From the NCBI GenBank assembly GCA_015501595.1, contig JADNRX010000117.1, forward strand, positions 79,977 through 143,976: 64,000 nucleotides of DNA. Direction: 5' to 3'. The notes beneath the pieces were generated by a model. That model worked only from the letters and a program-made list of their open reading frames with translations. It had not been told where the DNA came from and did no database searches. Each line of letters starts with the position of its first letter. Within the stretch, counting starts at the first letter, position 1. The translations under genes were made by a program, and so were the position numbers. Shown in pieces: positions 55,614 through 64,000 of the stretch. This stretch comes from Hymenopellis radicata. Lineage: Eukaryota; Basidiomycota; Agaricomycetes; Agaricales; Physalacriaceae.

Positions 55614-58307
55614 ATGGCGAAAGGAAGACCTGAGGCTGGCGACAAGAGTTCGGAGGAATCGTACGTGCTAATGTCGTTGGAAAAGATGGCTACTATTAAC
55701 GCGCGTCTGTACAGACATGAGCTGTTCGAAAGAAGCACTTCAACGCTATTTGAGCCCAAGGCTGGCAGGTCCCCAGCCCCGCGATTTTCCCGACGTCTCT
55801 TCATCGTGCACGCTCTACACGGTCTTATGCTATGCATCAATTTCTCCATCTTGGTTGTGTCTTTTCGTCACTGGGAACATCGCTTAGGCGTCAGGTTGGA
55901 GAATGTGCGTCGTGATTGCTATCACCAGCAGTGTATCTCATAAATGTGGCGCGTAGATTGGGAACGTGAACAGTTATATCGCGGTCTCGTTCCAAACGTT
56001 CTTTACTGCGGGCATTCTCACTCTTTACCTCTTGTCGAGTGCTTCGGCTGTGGACATGGCTATTCGTCATCGTGCGTGAATGTTTGGCGGATCTGTTCCC
56101 TCGTTGACTTGTATACAGCAACAACGTTGACTGACCTTGACTTCCGCTTGCAAGCGTGGACCGGCCTGGGATCTTCGTTATCGAATATCTTCTTCCAACT
56201 CGGAAAGTTTAAGACCATCCATAAATCCATCACGATCGGAATTCCTCTTTACTTCATCTCTGGTGAAGTGTTGAAGATCACATCGTCTAGCGTCGTAGGT
56301 AGTAATTGGGTTTGCACTTGATTGATAATGATCGCTTACTACAAGATGAATACCTAGGTGTCGCAACGTATAATGACAGTTCGATGACGACCGTGTCGTC
56401 TGCTGCGTCAAACCATCTGGAGGCCTTCACCTACCAGTCGCTTCAGCATACAGACTTCGGAAACGAACTTGCTTGTGAATACACTCTACCTGGTAACCCT
56501 TATGGTTTATGGCAGGCGCATAGAGATTCGCTCATGTTGCAATACCTCACAACTAATTTTTTATTCAGACAGCAAGAATCAACATGTTTCTCGCAGACAT
56601 CAACGACACCACTCGCCCTGGTCTTCAAGGCAGGTAAGCTGTTTCATCTCACGTTCTGCTGGTGCAAAGCTCTCATCTTCATTATAGAGTCCTCCATGAC
56701 ATTCCTAATGCAGGCTTCGACTCGTATGAACTCGGTCAGTTCCTTGACATCTCCTGTAAATGTCAACTCATATACAAACACTCAGTGCACGTCAACTCGA
56801 CTAAAATCGAGGTACAATGCGCGCAGGTCACGGATGCGTCGGTAGAAATCAACCTTCGCCCTTTTCGCTCCTATTCGAGTTACCGACTCGGTTCGGATGT
56901 CATTTCTGCTAGTCCATGGCCCATTGCCAATACGACGGGCCCTGTCCTTCGAGCCAATGACGCTGGGTTCACGATTGCTGCCACCAATGCGAACAACGCC
57001 GACGACTCGTTTGACGATATCTGGTTAAATGTATCCATGTCGCTTCCGCCATACTGGCATTCCGACCCAGGCAATAACTGGTATTATGTCGATGCGTCAA
57101 ACTTGACATTTTCCAACTATTGGCAGGGCTTTACAGATACGGAGAATGGTATTCTTTCAAAAAGCCCATTTTCGTATATATGTCTGACTTTTGTTACAGA
57201 TACCGCCGTTTACCTTCAACCGTGGGGACCGCAAGACAATGCGTTGCCTAGTACCTTCTTGCAAGGCTTTCCCACAAAGAAAGCCGGTGTCTCAAACCAA
57301 GTGGTTTTTGCTCTGGTCACCAGGAATGCGGCCAATCTCATTCGAGACGCCAGCAACTCGTTTGGACATGTATACAATTCCACAGCGATCTACGAAGGTT
57401 GTGCCACGAAGTGCAACGACAACGGGAACCTCATCAATGCGGCTTGTATCGCCTCATTGTCGGACGAAGATCTGAGCAGATGTACGCGGACATTGCATAC
57501 CCAGGTTATTGGTTGTACCATGCACACGAGCCAGAGCACCGTTTCCCTCACCCAAGAAGGACTGTTGTCGAGAGCGAATACCGACACTGCATTCAACGCG
57601 TCCTCCGCGCATGACTGGGGCTCTTTCGAGTGGGAAAACCCGTCAGAGTCGGACGACTTCATAGCGAAGGAGTTTTTGCACATGTTCGTGCCGACGATAT
57701 GCAACTCGGGCCCGAAGCCAAGCCCGAACTACCTCATCCAGGATAGCACGTATATGCAGACTGTGCTCCGGAGCCTCGTGAACCAGACGGCGGAGCTGGG
57801 CGCGCTGGAGGACTCGCTGGAGCGCATGGCGTCGAGTTATCTGTGGAACGTGTGGCAGTCGTGTAACTCGCCCTTCCAGTATGGGAGTGCTTATACGCAG
57901 TGTAATGCGACAAGGACGCAGGCGCTAAGCCTGAACGGCGCGTCGTTTACGTGGTCGCGGACGCTGGCGAGGCTGCAGATCGTGCAGTGGAAGGCGGTGG
58001 TGACGGTGATCTGTAGTGTGATGTTGTTCGGGCTGGCGGTGTGGCTGTTGGGTGCGAAAACGGATTTGGAAAGGGAGGGGCAGTTGCAGGGGACGAGGTT
58101 TATGGATGTGGCGTTGATGATGAAGGGGTCGGCGATTCCGGATGTTATTTATACGGGTGGTACGGAGCGCGTTCCTATTAGGTATGTTTCTGTTTTGGCT
58201 GTGTTGGTGGTGACTGACGATTGGATTTCCGCCACAGTTATCGTAAGAATGGGGAGAAGCCACAGTTGGATGTTAAAACGATGTACGGCGATTCCGAGTG
58301 GCTTTGA
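55614..58307 (+). CDS. Large membrane glycoprotein of unknown function
   Basis: The ATG at 55614 gives a hydrophilic start (MAKGRPEAGDKSSEESYVLM), then a membrane helix (LFIVHALHGLMLCINFSILV) and a second (FQTFFTAGILTLYLLSS). After several short introns a large presumably extracellular part follows. It has many potential N-glycosylation sites (for example NSTKIE, NTTGPV-like, NVSMSL, NLTFSN, NSTAIY, NQTAEL) and paired Cys. A membrane helix near the end (VTVICSVMLFGLAVWLLGA) precedes a short cytosolic tail. The last intron joins RVPI to SYRKNGEKPQLDVKTMYGDS and a TGA at 58305-58307. This two-ended membrane layout with a long ectodomain is shared by uncharacterised proteins of Agaricomycetes. 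I do not recognise a catalytic domain. Exon borders between 55900 and 56760 are approximate. Confidence 0.6.
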
Positions 58308-58527
58308 GTATTTATGTGTATCAAGATCTGTAATTTATGGTAGATTTTTTTTTGGTTTCCTGCTAGCTTAGAAAATGCGAGGAACGAGCATGATCTAAGT
58401 GTAAGATAAGTTAGTTATGAGAAAGTGAGGTCTGCAGAGCCAAGCCGGCACCCGCAAGCTACGGTCCACGTCGTCTCTTGCTTTCCGCGTCCATCTGTCC
58501 TGATCCCGACTGCACGAGCATATAACA

Positions 58528-58600
58528 CTTTCGCCGCACTCACACTGGGCCAGGGTCGACACACCCACACCGACGCGACCACACTCACACTCGGGCTGAC
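58528..58600 (+). repeat. Inverted repeat, left unit
   Basis: It is paired with the unit at 59555-59612. The core TTTCGCCGCACTCACACTGG followed by C or T, then CAGGGTCG, is shared with one mismatch. A looser match in the CGGGCTGACAC/CGGGCCGACAC part extends it. Confidence 0.65.
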
Positions 58601-59554
58601 ACACTCACACTCACATGGACTTGGGAAAATGTAAAGTTCAAATTATCATTCAACTTTGATTCAATGCATGGTCGGGACAACGCAGACTTAAGTATGTACC
58701 ATACATGACTCGACTCATTACAGGTCTAGGCCTTCATGTACACTCGTGTTAGCCATGCCCGTTATCGAACCAGAACCAGTGAAATATTCCCCCTCGAGGG
58801 TCTCGAACCCTCCAAGGCCCCGAACGGCAAGGGAGTATTGTGGGAGAGACAAAGGTCAACAGTGGTGATATATAAAGGGAGCGAAGGTGATGCTGAGAAG
58901 AAATGCGAAGTCGGAGAGAAGACATGACGAGAACATCCAACAATGCAAGACATTAGCTCCACTCTTCTCCACTGCATTCCACTTCTCCTGGTCACTGCCT
59001 TCTCGCTGCATGACAGTCTTGCGGCTCTGGATGGTGTCGCTCCTAGCATGCCGACACGGCGGATGTCTAATAAAAGGTATTGACTGTGAGATCAAATGAA
59101 GATGAGAAGAATGCAGGAAGACACACCGTTTGAGGCTGGATGCGTCCACGACGCCCCCCAGCCGCAAAGCCATCCCAAGTCGTCGTCGGTACCGCCAGTC
59201 GTCGCCATCCCAGCTGTTGTTGCCTTCGTCCAAGTGGCATGCTGTTCCGGGAGCTTGTCCTTGCGTGCAGGCGCCAGCAAAACGGTGAGGCGAGGTATAC
59301 CTGGGCTCTGGCTGCTGGAAGCCCGCGCGCACTGTCCAGTGGTGTAGCAGCCGCGTCCCGAGGGCTTATGCGGTCCAATGGCGCTTCATTGTCGCCGGTA
59401 TTTGTTCCACAGAAAATGACCTCGATGGCATTTGTGGGCTCCGACAGCCACAGATACGTGTGATGGAGACCAGTAGTGGTGGTACGGAGGAAAGAATCAA
59501 CATGGTCACGGGAGCTCCGTCGAGTCATGACGCGCCTCGTCCAAAAATGGATGG

Positions 59555-59612
59555 TGGACGTGTCGGCCCGAGTGTGGTGGGGCGACCCTGACCCAGTGTG
59601 AGTGCGGCGAAA
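59555..59612 (-). repeat. Inverted repeat, right unit
   Basis: This is the reverse-complement partner of 58528-58600, about 1 kb away. It may be the end of a small non-autonomous DNA element, though no target-site duplication was identified. Confidence 0.65.
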
Positions 59613-60582
59613 CTCACCTATCCTCCGACTGCACTCAGTGCACTGGGATATTTTCAGCTTTGCCCACCCTCCTCTTCAATTTTTGTTTGCCCGCTACGCG
59701 TGGCTGATCCGTTCTCGCCCCCTTCTTGTCCGTACGGGGTCTACATGAATTAGGAAGACTGCAAAGGAAGCCCATGAGTGTAATTCGCGAGTCTCAGATG
59801 GACTCCCGTTCGAACTTCAGACGTAGCTATATATACCAACAATACCAGAAGATTTAGACAGGATTTACATCAGTACATAATGGGAACACGTCGAATACTT
59901 AACTAGAACCTAAACCTCTACCGCAATCGCAGAGTCCGGCAGCCTTCAACAAGGCACTAAAGTTGGGTGTTCCTTGGGATCCTCCTCCAAAGAGAGACGA
60001 AAGGAAGGAGCGGGTCGCGGTGAAACTGGCATACATATGTGGATAACAGACGACTAGAGGCCCCGCCTTCCCGACACGCAACAAATGACCTGGGCGGATG
60101 ACTTGAAGAGGTTCGCTTTCGCACGCAGGATCATATTGTCCTACCGCTGTCATGAGATGGCATCGCTGGTTCGGCTCTTTGTTATGAGAAAGGTGCGTAT
60201 TTCACCTTGATCTTTGACGCGTTTGACAGATCTTCACGACGCTTCTACCAGCACATTCGCCGCATTCGATCGCTTGAGGAACGGAGAGGCGGGGGACCTT
60301 GTGGGCTTACCGGCGTCTCTTGGCTGTGCTTCTGGGTCCGGTCGTTTCATTTCTGGTTCAAATTTGACAGAGCTCTCAGTACTAGTCTTGCCATTATTTC
60401 TCTGCCAGTGCATCCAGGGAACGCCTCAGGGGAACCCATCATGTCCTACCCACTACGTTGTTTGACTTTGATAATTACACTGATTTTCTTACCCACCCTC
60501 TGCCATCTATGGAGCGTGCAAGTCGTTGTCAGGATATTTAGTCTCGAGTGTCGAGCGGCTTTGAGCGCAATCAATCAGCACC

Positions 60583-60837
60583 ATGCGCTTTCTCCTTGCC
60601 GCCATCACGGTACTCACGACCACGACTTACAGGCCGATACTCAACCACGATGGAAGAAGACGCTTGCTAGCAGCGAGAGCAAAGATCGACGACCGGGTTT
60701 GCTTTCTCTCAACGGCCAACATCATAGCAAATACAGCAAACCTTTTCGTTGTGGAGGACAGTCACAGGGATCTAGGCCGTCATAGTCGACGTCCACTCTC
60801 CGAGGAAAGATGGACCTTGAGCGAGCGACATTTCTAG
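60583..60837 (+). CDS. Small open frame with signal-peptide-like start
   Basis: The ATG at 60583 gives a hydrophobic start (MRFLLAAITVLTTTTYRP) and then a basic sequence to a TAG at 60835-60837, 84 codons. No homologue is recognised and no splice continuation is clear. It may be chance. Confidence 0.22.
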   Translation: MRFLLAAITVLTTTTYRPILNHDGRRRLLAARAKIDDRVCFLSTANIIANTANLFVVEDSHRDLGRHSRRPLSEERWTLSERHF

Positions 60838-60929
60838 CATCATCTCGTCCTATTCTGACTGCTTCTTCTCCCGTTAGATCACGATGTGCGTCGTCTTACC
60901 ACCCGACAACATTTGCGACAAGTCGCACA

Positions 60930-61285
60930 GGTCCGTCTTCGCCGTGGTATACGTAGAATTCTCATGCGACATCGCACATGAGGTGCGATAGGCCCTCGTC
61001 GCGACCGTCTTCTCGAATCATATCAGTGAACATCCCGCAGATCCAGACGGTCGTCGGCGGTCCGACTCGTCGCTGATGCTCAACGATTACCTGATCGCGC
61101 TTGCCATCCACCACTCTCCACTTTTCGCCGTCCTTCTTGTTCTCCGTTACATCAGGATGCGAACACTGTATTTGGTCCCAGTCGCATAGGTACGCTCTCG
61201 CATCGGCTTCGATGTTGTTGAATTTGTTTGTAGACCTGGTCAAGTTCATTCTGATATGATTTATTGCGCCGGAAGATGATGACAA
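60930..61285 (-). CDS. Possible small secreted protein, start unclear
   Basis: The minus-strand frame reads DARAYLCDWDQIQCSHPDVT, KWRVVDGKRDQVIVEHQRR and VWICGMFTDMIREDGRDEGL, then SHLMCDVA followed by a TGA and, still in frame, EFYVYHGEDGPVRLVANVVG. The Cys spacing and composition look like a small secreted protein of 110-130 residues. A signal peptide was not found in the nearby upstream sequence. The TGA at about 60959-60961 may be a real stop, part of a missed intron or an error. I do not recognise the family. Confidence 0.35.
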
Positions 61286-61380
61286 CTGTATGAATCTTGT
61301 AATTTATCATCGCTTCACTCAGATCAGCACAGGATCAGCCAACCCTTTGTCCTCGTCTACTTGCATGGCTTCGTTGTAGT

Positions 61381-61389
61381 TTATATAAA
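61381..61389 (+). promoter_or_regulatory. TATA box of seven-helix membrane protein gene
   Basis: The sequence TTATATAAAG lies about 40 bp upstream of the ATG at 61430, a usual distance for a fungal core promoter with a short leader. Confidence 0.5.
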
Positions 61390-61429
61390 GGTGCAGACGG
61401 GCGCACCAGCCAGCAAATCAAAAACCACC

Positions 61430-62917
61430 ATGTCGCCAACTTTCGAGGACTACGGATTCACCGTAGCTGACATTCAGTCTTTCATGTCCACATATTTACA
61501 TCCGATAATTCTCCTCGCCTTCTGCCACGGCATGCACACCAGTATCTTCTTCATTGCATTATATTATATCAGTGGGTGGCTTTTCGGACAATTTCCTCTT
61601 CTCAGATCAACATCTTATCTAGTCGAGAGCACGCAGCCCACTCGGAAAAGGATTACCCTCGCCGGCATCATCACCTTCCTATGGTTTGTCAATACTGTCA
61701 ACCTGGCTTTGAACTGGAAAATTGTCAACCTGCTCTTCATTGCCCATGGGACATCGTTGGAGACGGAGTTCAACTTTGCATTTAGTACTGGTTATGTAGC
61801 ATTGTCGATTGCTCAAGACGTACTTCGATGCCTTAGTGTCTTCGTTGCAGACCTGATCTTGGTGTGTACATTCCCTGGTGCTCAAGTAATCCTGAACCGC
61901 TGATGGCTTCAATTAGGTTTGGCGCTGCTGGGTGCTGTATGGCGGAAATTTAAAAGTTGTTGCCATACCCGCCCTTTGTGTGATCACTGAGACAAGTGAG
62001 TCCTATGCCCCAACAAACTTGTCCTTCTGATATTTTGTGTTTAGTCAGTGCCTGTCTGGTCATCGTCGCCTACGTTAAAGATTTCGCCTTCACTAGTGCC
62101 AGCCAAGTGAATTGGGCGCTGGTCTATTACTCAATGACCGTGGCAACAAATAGCCTATGCACCATCCTCATCCTCTTTCGCATTGTGCGAGTTAGCGGCC
62201 TCGGGGCCAGCCTCAAGACCTATCGCGGCATCATTGAGATTCTTGTTGAATCGGCTGCTATGTATGCCATCATCTACATAGCTCTCCTTATTGCATATGC
62301 ATACCAGTTTTACACTGGCACAGCAATCGCGACGGCCTACCCCTACCCTACAATGATATCGTACAGCATCACCGTAAGTGTTTATCCATAATCATTCACT
62401 ATACTGACTTGCCATCCAGGGTATCGCGCCCACCCTCATCATCGCCCGTGTCATGGCCGGTCAATCGCGTCCCAACGACTCATGGACGCGCCCATCCCTC
62501 CCGCACATGGGGAGCGATGTCCTCTCATCCACGGAGTCTCTGCAATTTGCCGGTGGGCCGAACCACAGCACGCAAACGACATCCGCGAGCACCGGACATG
62601 CCACAGCGGACATCGATCTGGAGGCGCAGGGGCAAGAGATTGTAGAAGAGCCACGTGAGCAGGATGGAGACGGAGGTCGCGCTGAGCCCGGCGCACTCTC
62701 ATCCCTCCCGCACATGGGGAGCAATGTGCTCTCATCCACGGAGTCTCAATTTGCCGGTGGGCCGAACCACAGCACACAAACGTCCGCGAGCACCGGACAT
62801 GCCACAGCGGACATCGATCTGGAGGTGCAGGCGCAAGAGATTGTAGAAGAGCCACGTGAGCAGAATGGAGACGAAGGTCGCGCTGAAGCCGGTGCGCTGG
62901 CGTCTGGGAAGGTTTGA
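61430..62917 (+). CDS. Seven-helix membrane protein of Agaricomycete family
   Basis: The ATG at 61430 (context ACCACCATG) starts MSPTFEDYGFTVADIQSFMS. Helices follow: HPIILLAFCHGMHTSIFFIA, RITLAGIITFLWFVNTVNLA, FSTGYVALSIAQDVLRCLSV, FVADLILVWRCWVLYGGNLK (joined by an intron at about 61864-61917), ACLVIVAYVKDFAFTSASQV, YYSMTVATNSLCTILILFRI, and SAAMYAIIYIALLIAYAYQF. The motif WRCWVLYGG is the hallmark of a large mushroom family of seven-helix proteins of unknown ligand. They are not STE3 pheromone receptors, which differ in motif. The cytosolic tail after GIAPTLIIARVMAGQSRPND contains two near-identical 67-70 residue units. The stop is at 62915-62917. All introns keep phase. About 440 residues. 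Confidence 0.72.
62492..62900 (+). repeat. In-frame tandem duplication within the tail of the seven-helix protein
   Basis: Unit 1 is about 62492-62698 and unit 2 about 62699-62900. Each codes for SLPHMGS, LSSTES, QFAGGPNHSTQT, SASTGHATADIDLE and QEIVEEPREQ. The units differ at few positions and by small in-frame indels, indicating a recent duplication. Confidence 0.9.
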
Positions 62918-63107
62918 GATGGTCGAGATGGCCGGTTGAAGAAGAGGGGGTTGTGGTGGTGTATGCGCTAGCGCGGTTCTGGCCACCAAGGATCTCTCCT
63001 TTATTCTCCAAATACTTCATTGATTACCTAGATTTATTTATTCGAGTACTTACTCCCACACTCGTTTCCCAGAATATTCTATGCATTTTTTAGTCTATGC
63101 GACGGCG

Positions 63108-63108
<1 letters not shown>

Positions 63109-63159
<51 letters not shown>
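63109..63159 (+). repeat. Poly-G run of 51 nt
   Basis: An unbroken run of 51 G follows GACGGCGC and precedes TTGGGCC. Such runs are rare in fungal DNA and are often sequencing or gap-joining artefacts. Confidence 0.95.
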
Positions 63160-63161
<2 letters not shown>

Positions 63162-63194
63162 GGGCCTTCACGTTCTAAGTATTAGCGCTGTCCC

Positions 63195-64000
63195 CAAGGG
63201 GGTCCCAAAATTCTTATTCAACACATGGGGTTGAATTCTTCATTAAGCCCTCAGCGGCGGAACCTACCTACCTTCACGTGACCTTACCTGCCTTATATGG
63301 TAATTACCCGGGGTCACTGTGGTGGCTGGTTCAAACCTCGGTCGAGACACTTCCTGAAAATAGATTACTGTACCGTTTCGACCGCATGCTCGCATAACGC
63401 GTCACGCAGCCGTCGGAACCTAACTTAGAGCTAATGATAACGCGTAATGGGGCCTCATTTCAGGGCTGCATTGCCCAAAACGGTAATTTTTTGGGCCCGC
63501 CTGCGGCGGGACTTCCAAATTGGGCCTTGTGCCTGAAAACGAACCTATTTCCTGTAAGTTCGCAGCATAACGCGTCACATGCCGTGAACTTACGGTCGAA
63601 ACGGTACAGTAGTCATCTGCCAGACTTCGGGGCTACTGTAGCATGGGCACTCTATGCACAACTGCAGGACTTAATTCATCCTCTAGAGCATGCTTACATG
63701 CTTCAGAAGTGAGTTAGAGCTATCAATGGTACCCCCCAAGGTGAGGTCCAAAAAATTTTTAAGGCCTCCGGCGGGGACCCTACCTACCTGCCCGGGGTGC
63801 CGGCCCGCATTTCCGGTACCCCTTGGCTGTCCCTTGTCTCATGTCATCGTGGTTATCGGCTCATTCTAGCGCAACCGACAACCACGATTCAAATACATAG
63901 TCGAATACATCTGGAGAAGATCTGACAAAGAGGATCGAGAAGGATGGAAGGGACAAACCTTACACCCCTCGTCATTGAATCTCCATCCTGTTCTAGTCTG
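63195..64000. repeat. Repetitive region with direct and inverted repeats
   Basis: 63195-63280 and 63728-63800 are diverged direct repeats (CCCAAGG, GTCC-AAAA, CGGCGG, CCTACCTACCT in the same order). A perfect 19-bp inverted repeat (TACTGTACCGTTTCGACCG) lies at 63366-63384 and 63595-63613. CATAACGCGTCAC occurs on both sides inside it. No gene is supported. It may be a transposon remnant. Confidence 0.6.

Larger units (their letters stand above)
58308..60580. other. Mostly non-coding region with inverted repeat
   Basis: 58555-58615 is rich in CACACTCACACT-type simple repeats. 58528-58600 and 59555-59612 form an imperfect inverted repeat with a 30-bp core (TTTCGCCGCACTCACACTGG and on). Overlapping open frames of 60-190 codons occur on both strands at 58860-59530 and 60200-60580, but none shows a domain or clear start. 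Confidence 0.45.

Noticed and set aside
58771..58830. tRNA-like T-arm (GAGGGTTCGAGACCCTC on the minus strand)
   Set aside because: The T-stem and loop are good, but no matching acceptor stem, D-arm or anticodon arm could be placed on either side.
61430..62917. STE3-type pheromone receptor (mating-type locus)
   Set aside because: It has seven helices, but the WRCWVLYGG motif and tail match another mushroom family, and no pheromone precursor ending in CaaX was seen nearby.

Overview
This window is nuclear DNA of a filamentous basidiomycete, most likely an Agaricomycete. Genes carry many short GT-AG introns of about 45-65 nt. Several families are typical of mushrooms: DUF6593, DUF6699, F-box/LRR-like proteins with an N-terminal coiled coil, and a Trp-rich seven-helix membrane family. 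Conserved eukaryotic genes (SCAP/Scp1, PDX1, Vps1, GPI8, HAAO) sit between lineage-specific, duplicated and broken genes. I saw no rRNA, CRISPR array, phage gene or convincing tRNA.

Layout. 1-4.2 kb: a left copy (minus strand, cut by the window edge, one frameshift) of an NRPS-like A-T-TE synthetase. 4.8-5.5 kb: a broken DUF6593 gene. 5.8-6.7 kb: a small secreted protein. 7.4-8.6 kb: a sesquiterpene-synthase-like gene without recognisable metal-binding motifs. 9.3-10.6 kb: a fungal protein kinase. 10.8-11.9 kb: a chimeric relic joining a kinase piece to a second terpene-synthase piece. 12.2-12.8 kb: a DUF6593 gene. 13.1-17.0 kb: SCAP. 17.3-18.4 kb: a multi-pass membrane protein. 18.9-20.0 kb: PDX1. 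21.7-26.2 kb: the right, inverted and apparently complete copy of the A-T-TE synthetase. The two synthetase copies therefore form a large inverted repeat around about 17.5 kb.

26.4-41.7 kb is a rearranged array of F-box genes (two readable, one broken, plus scraps) and pieces of the secreted-protein family. One F-box pair forms a second inverted repeat enclosing Vps1 and a proline-rich DUF6699 gene. 41.9-44.6 kb: divergent HAAO and GPI8. 44.8-46.0 kb: a secreted protein. 46.6-55.1 kb: two tandem GH3 beta-glucosidases. 55.6-58.3 kb: a large membrane glycoprotein. 58.3-61.3 kb: mostly non-coding, with an inverted repeat. 61.4-62.9 kb: a seven-helix protein with an internally duplicated tail. 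63.1-64 kb: a 51-nt poly-G run and repetitive DNA.

A strong cross-cutting signal is that many conserved genes are interrupted by the loss of one base (once two) inside a short homopolymer. It affects PDX1, HAAO, GPI8, both GH3 genes, DUF6699, F-box copies, the secreted-protein copy and the left synthetase. GPI8 and PDX1 are not expected to decay, so many of these breaks are probably sequencing or assembly errors. Pseudogene calls that rest on them are tentative. Breaks of other kinds (TAG codons in DUF6593, a 10-nt deletion in an F-box copy, truncated relics) look biological.
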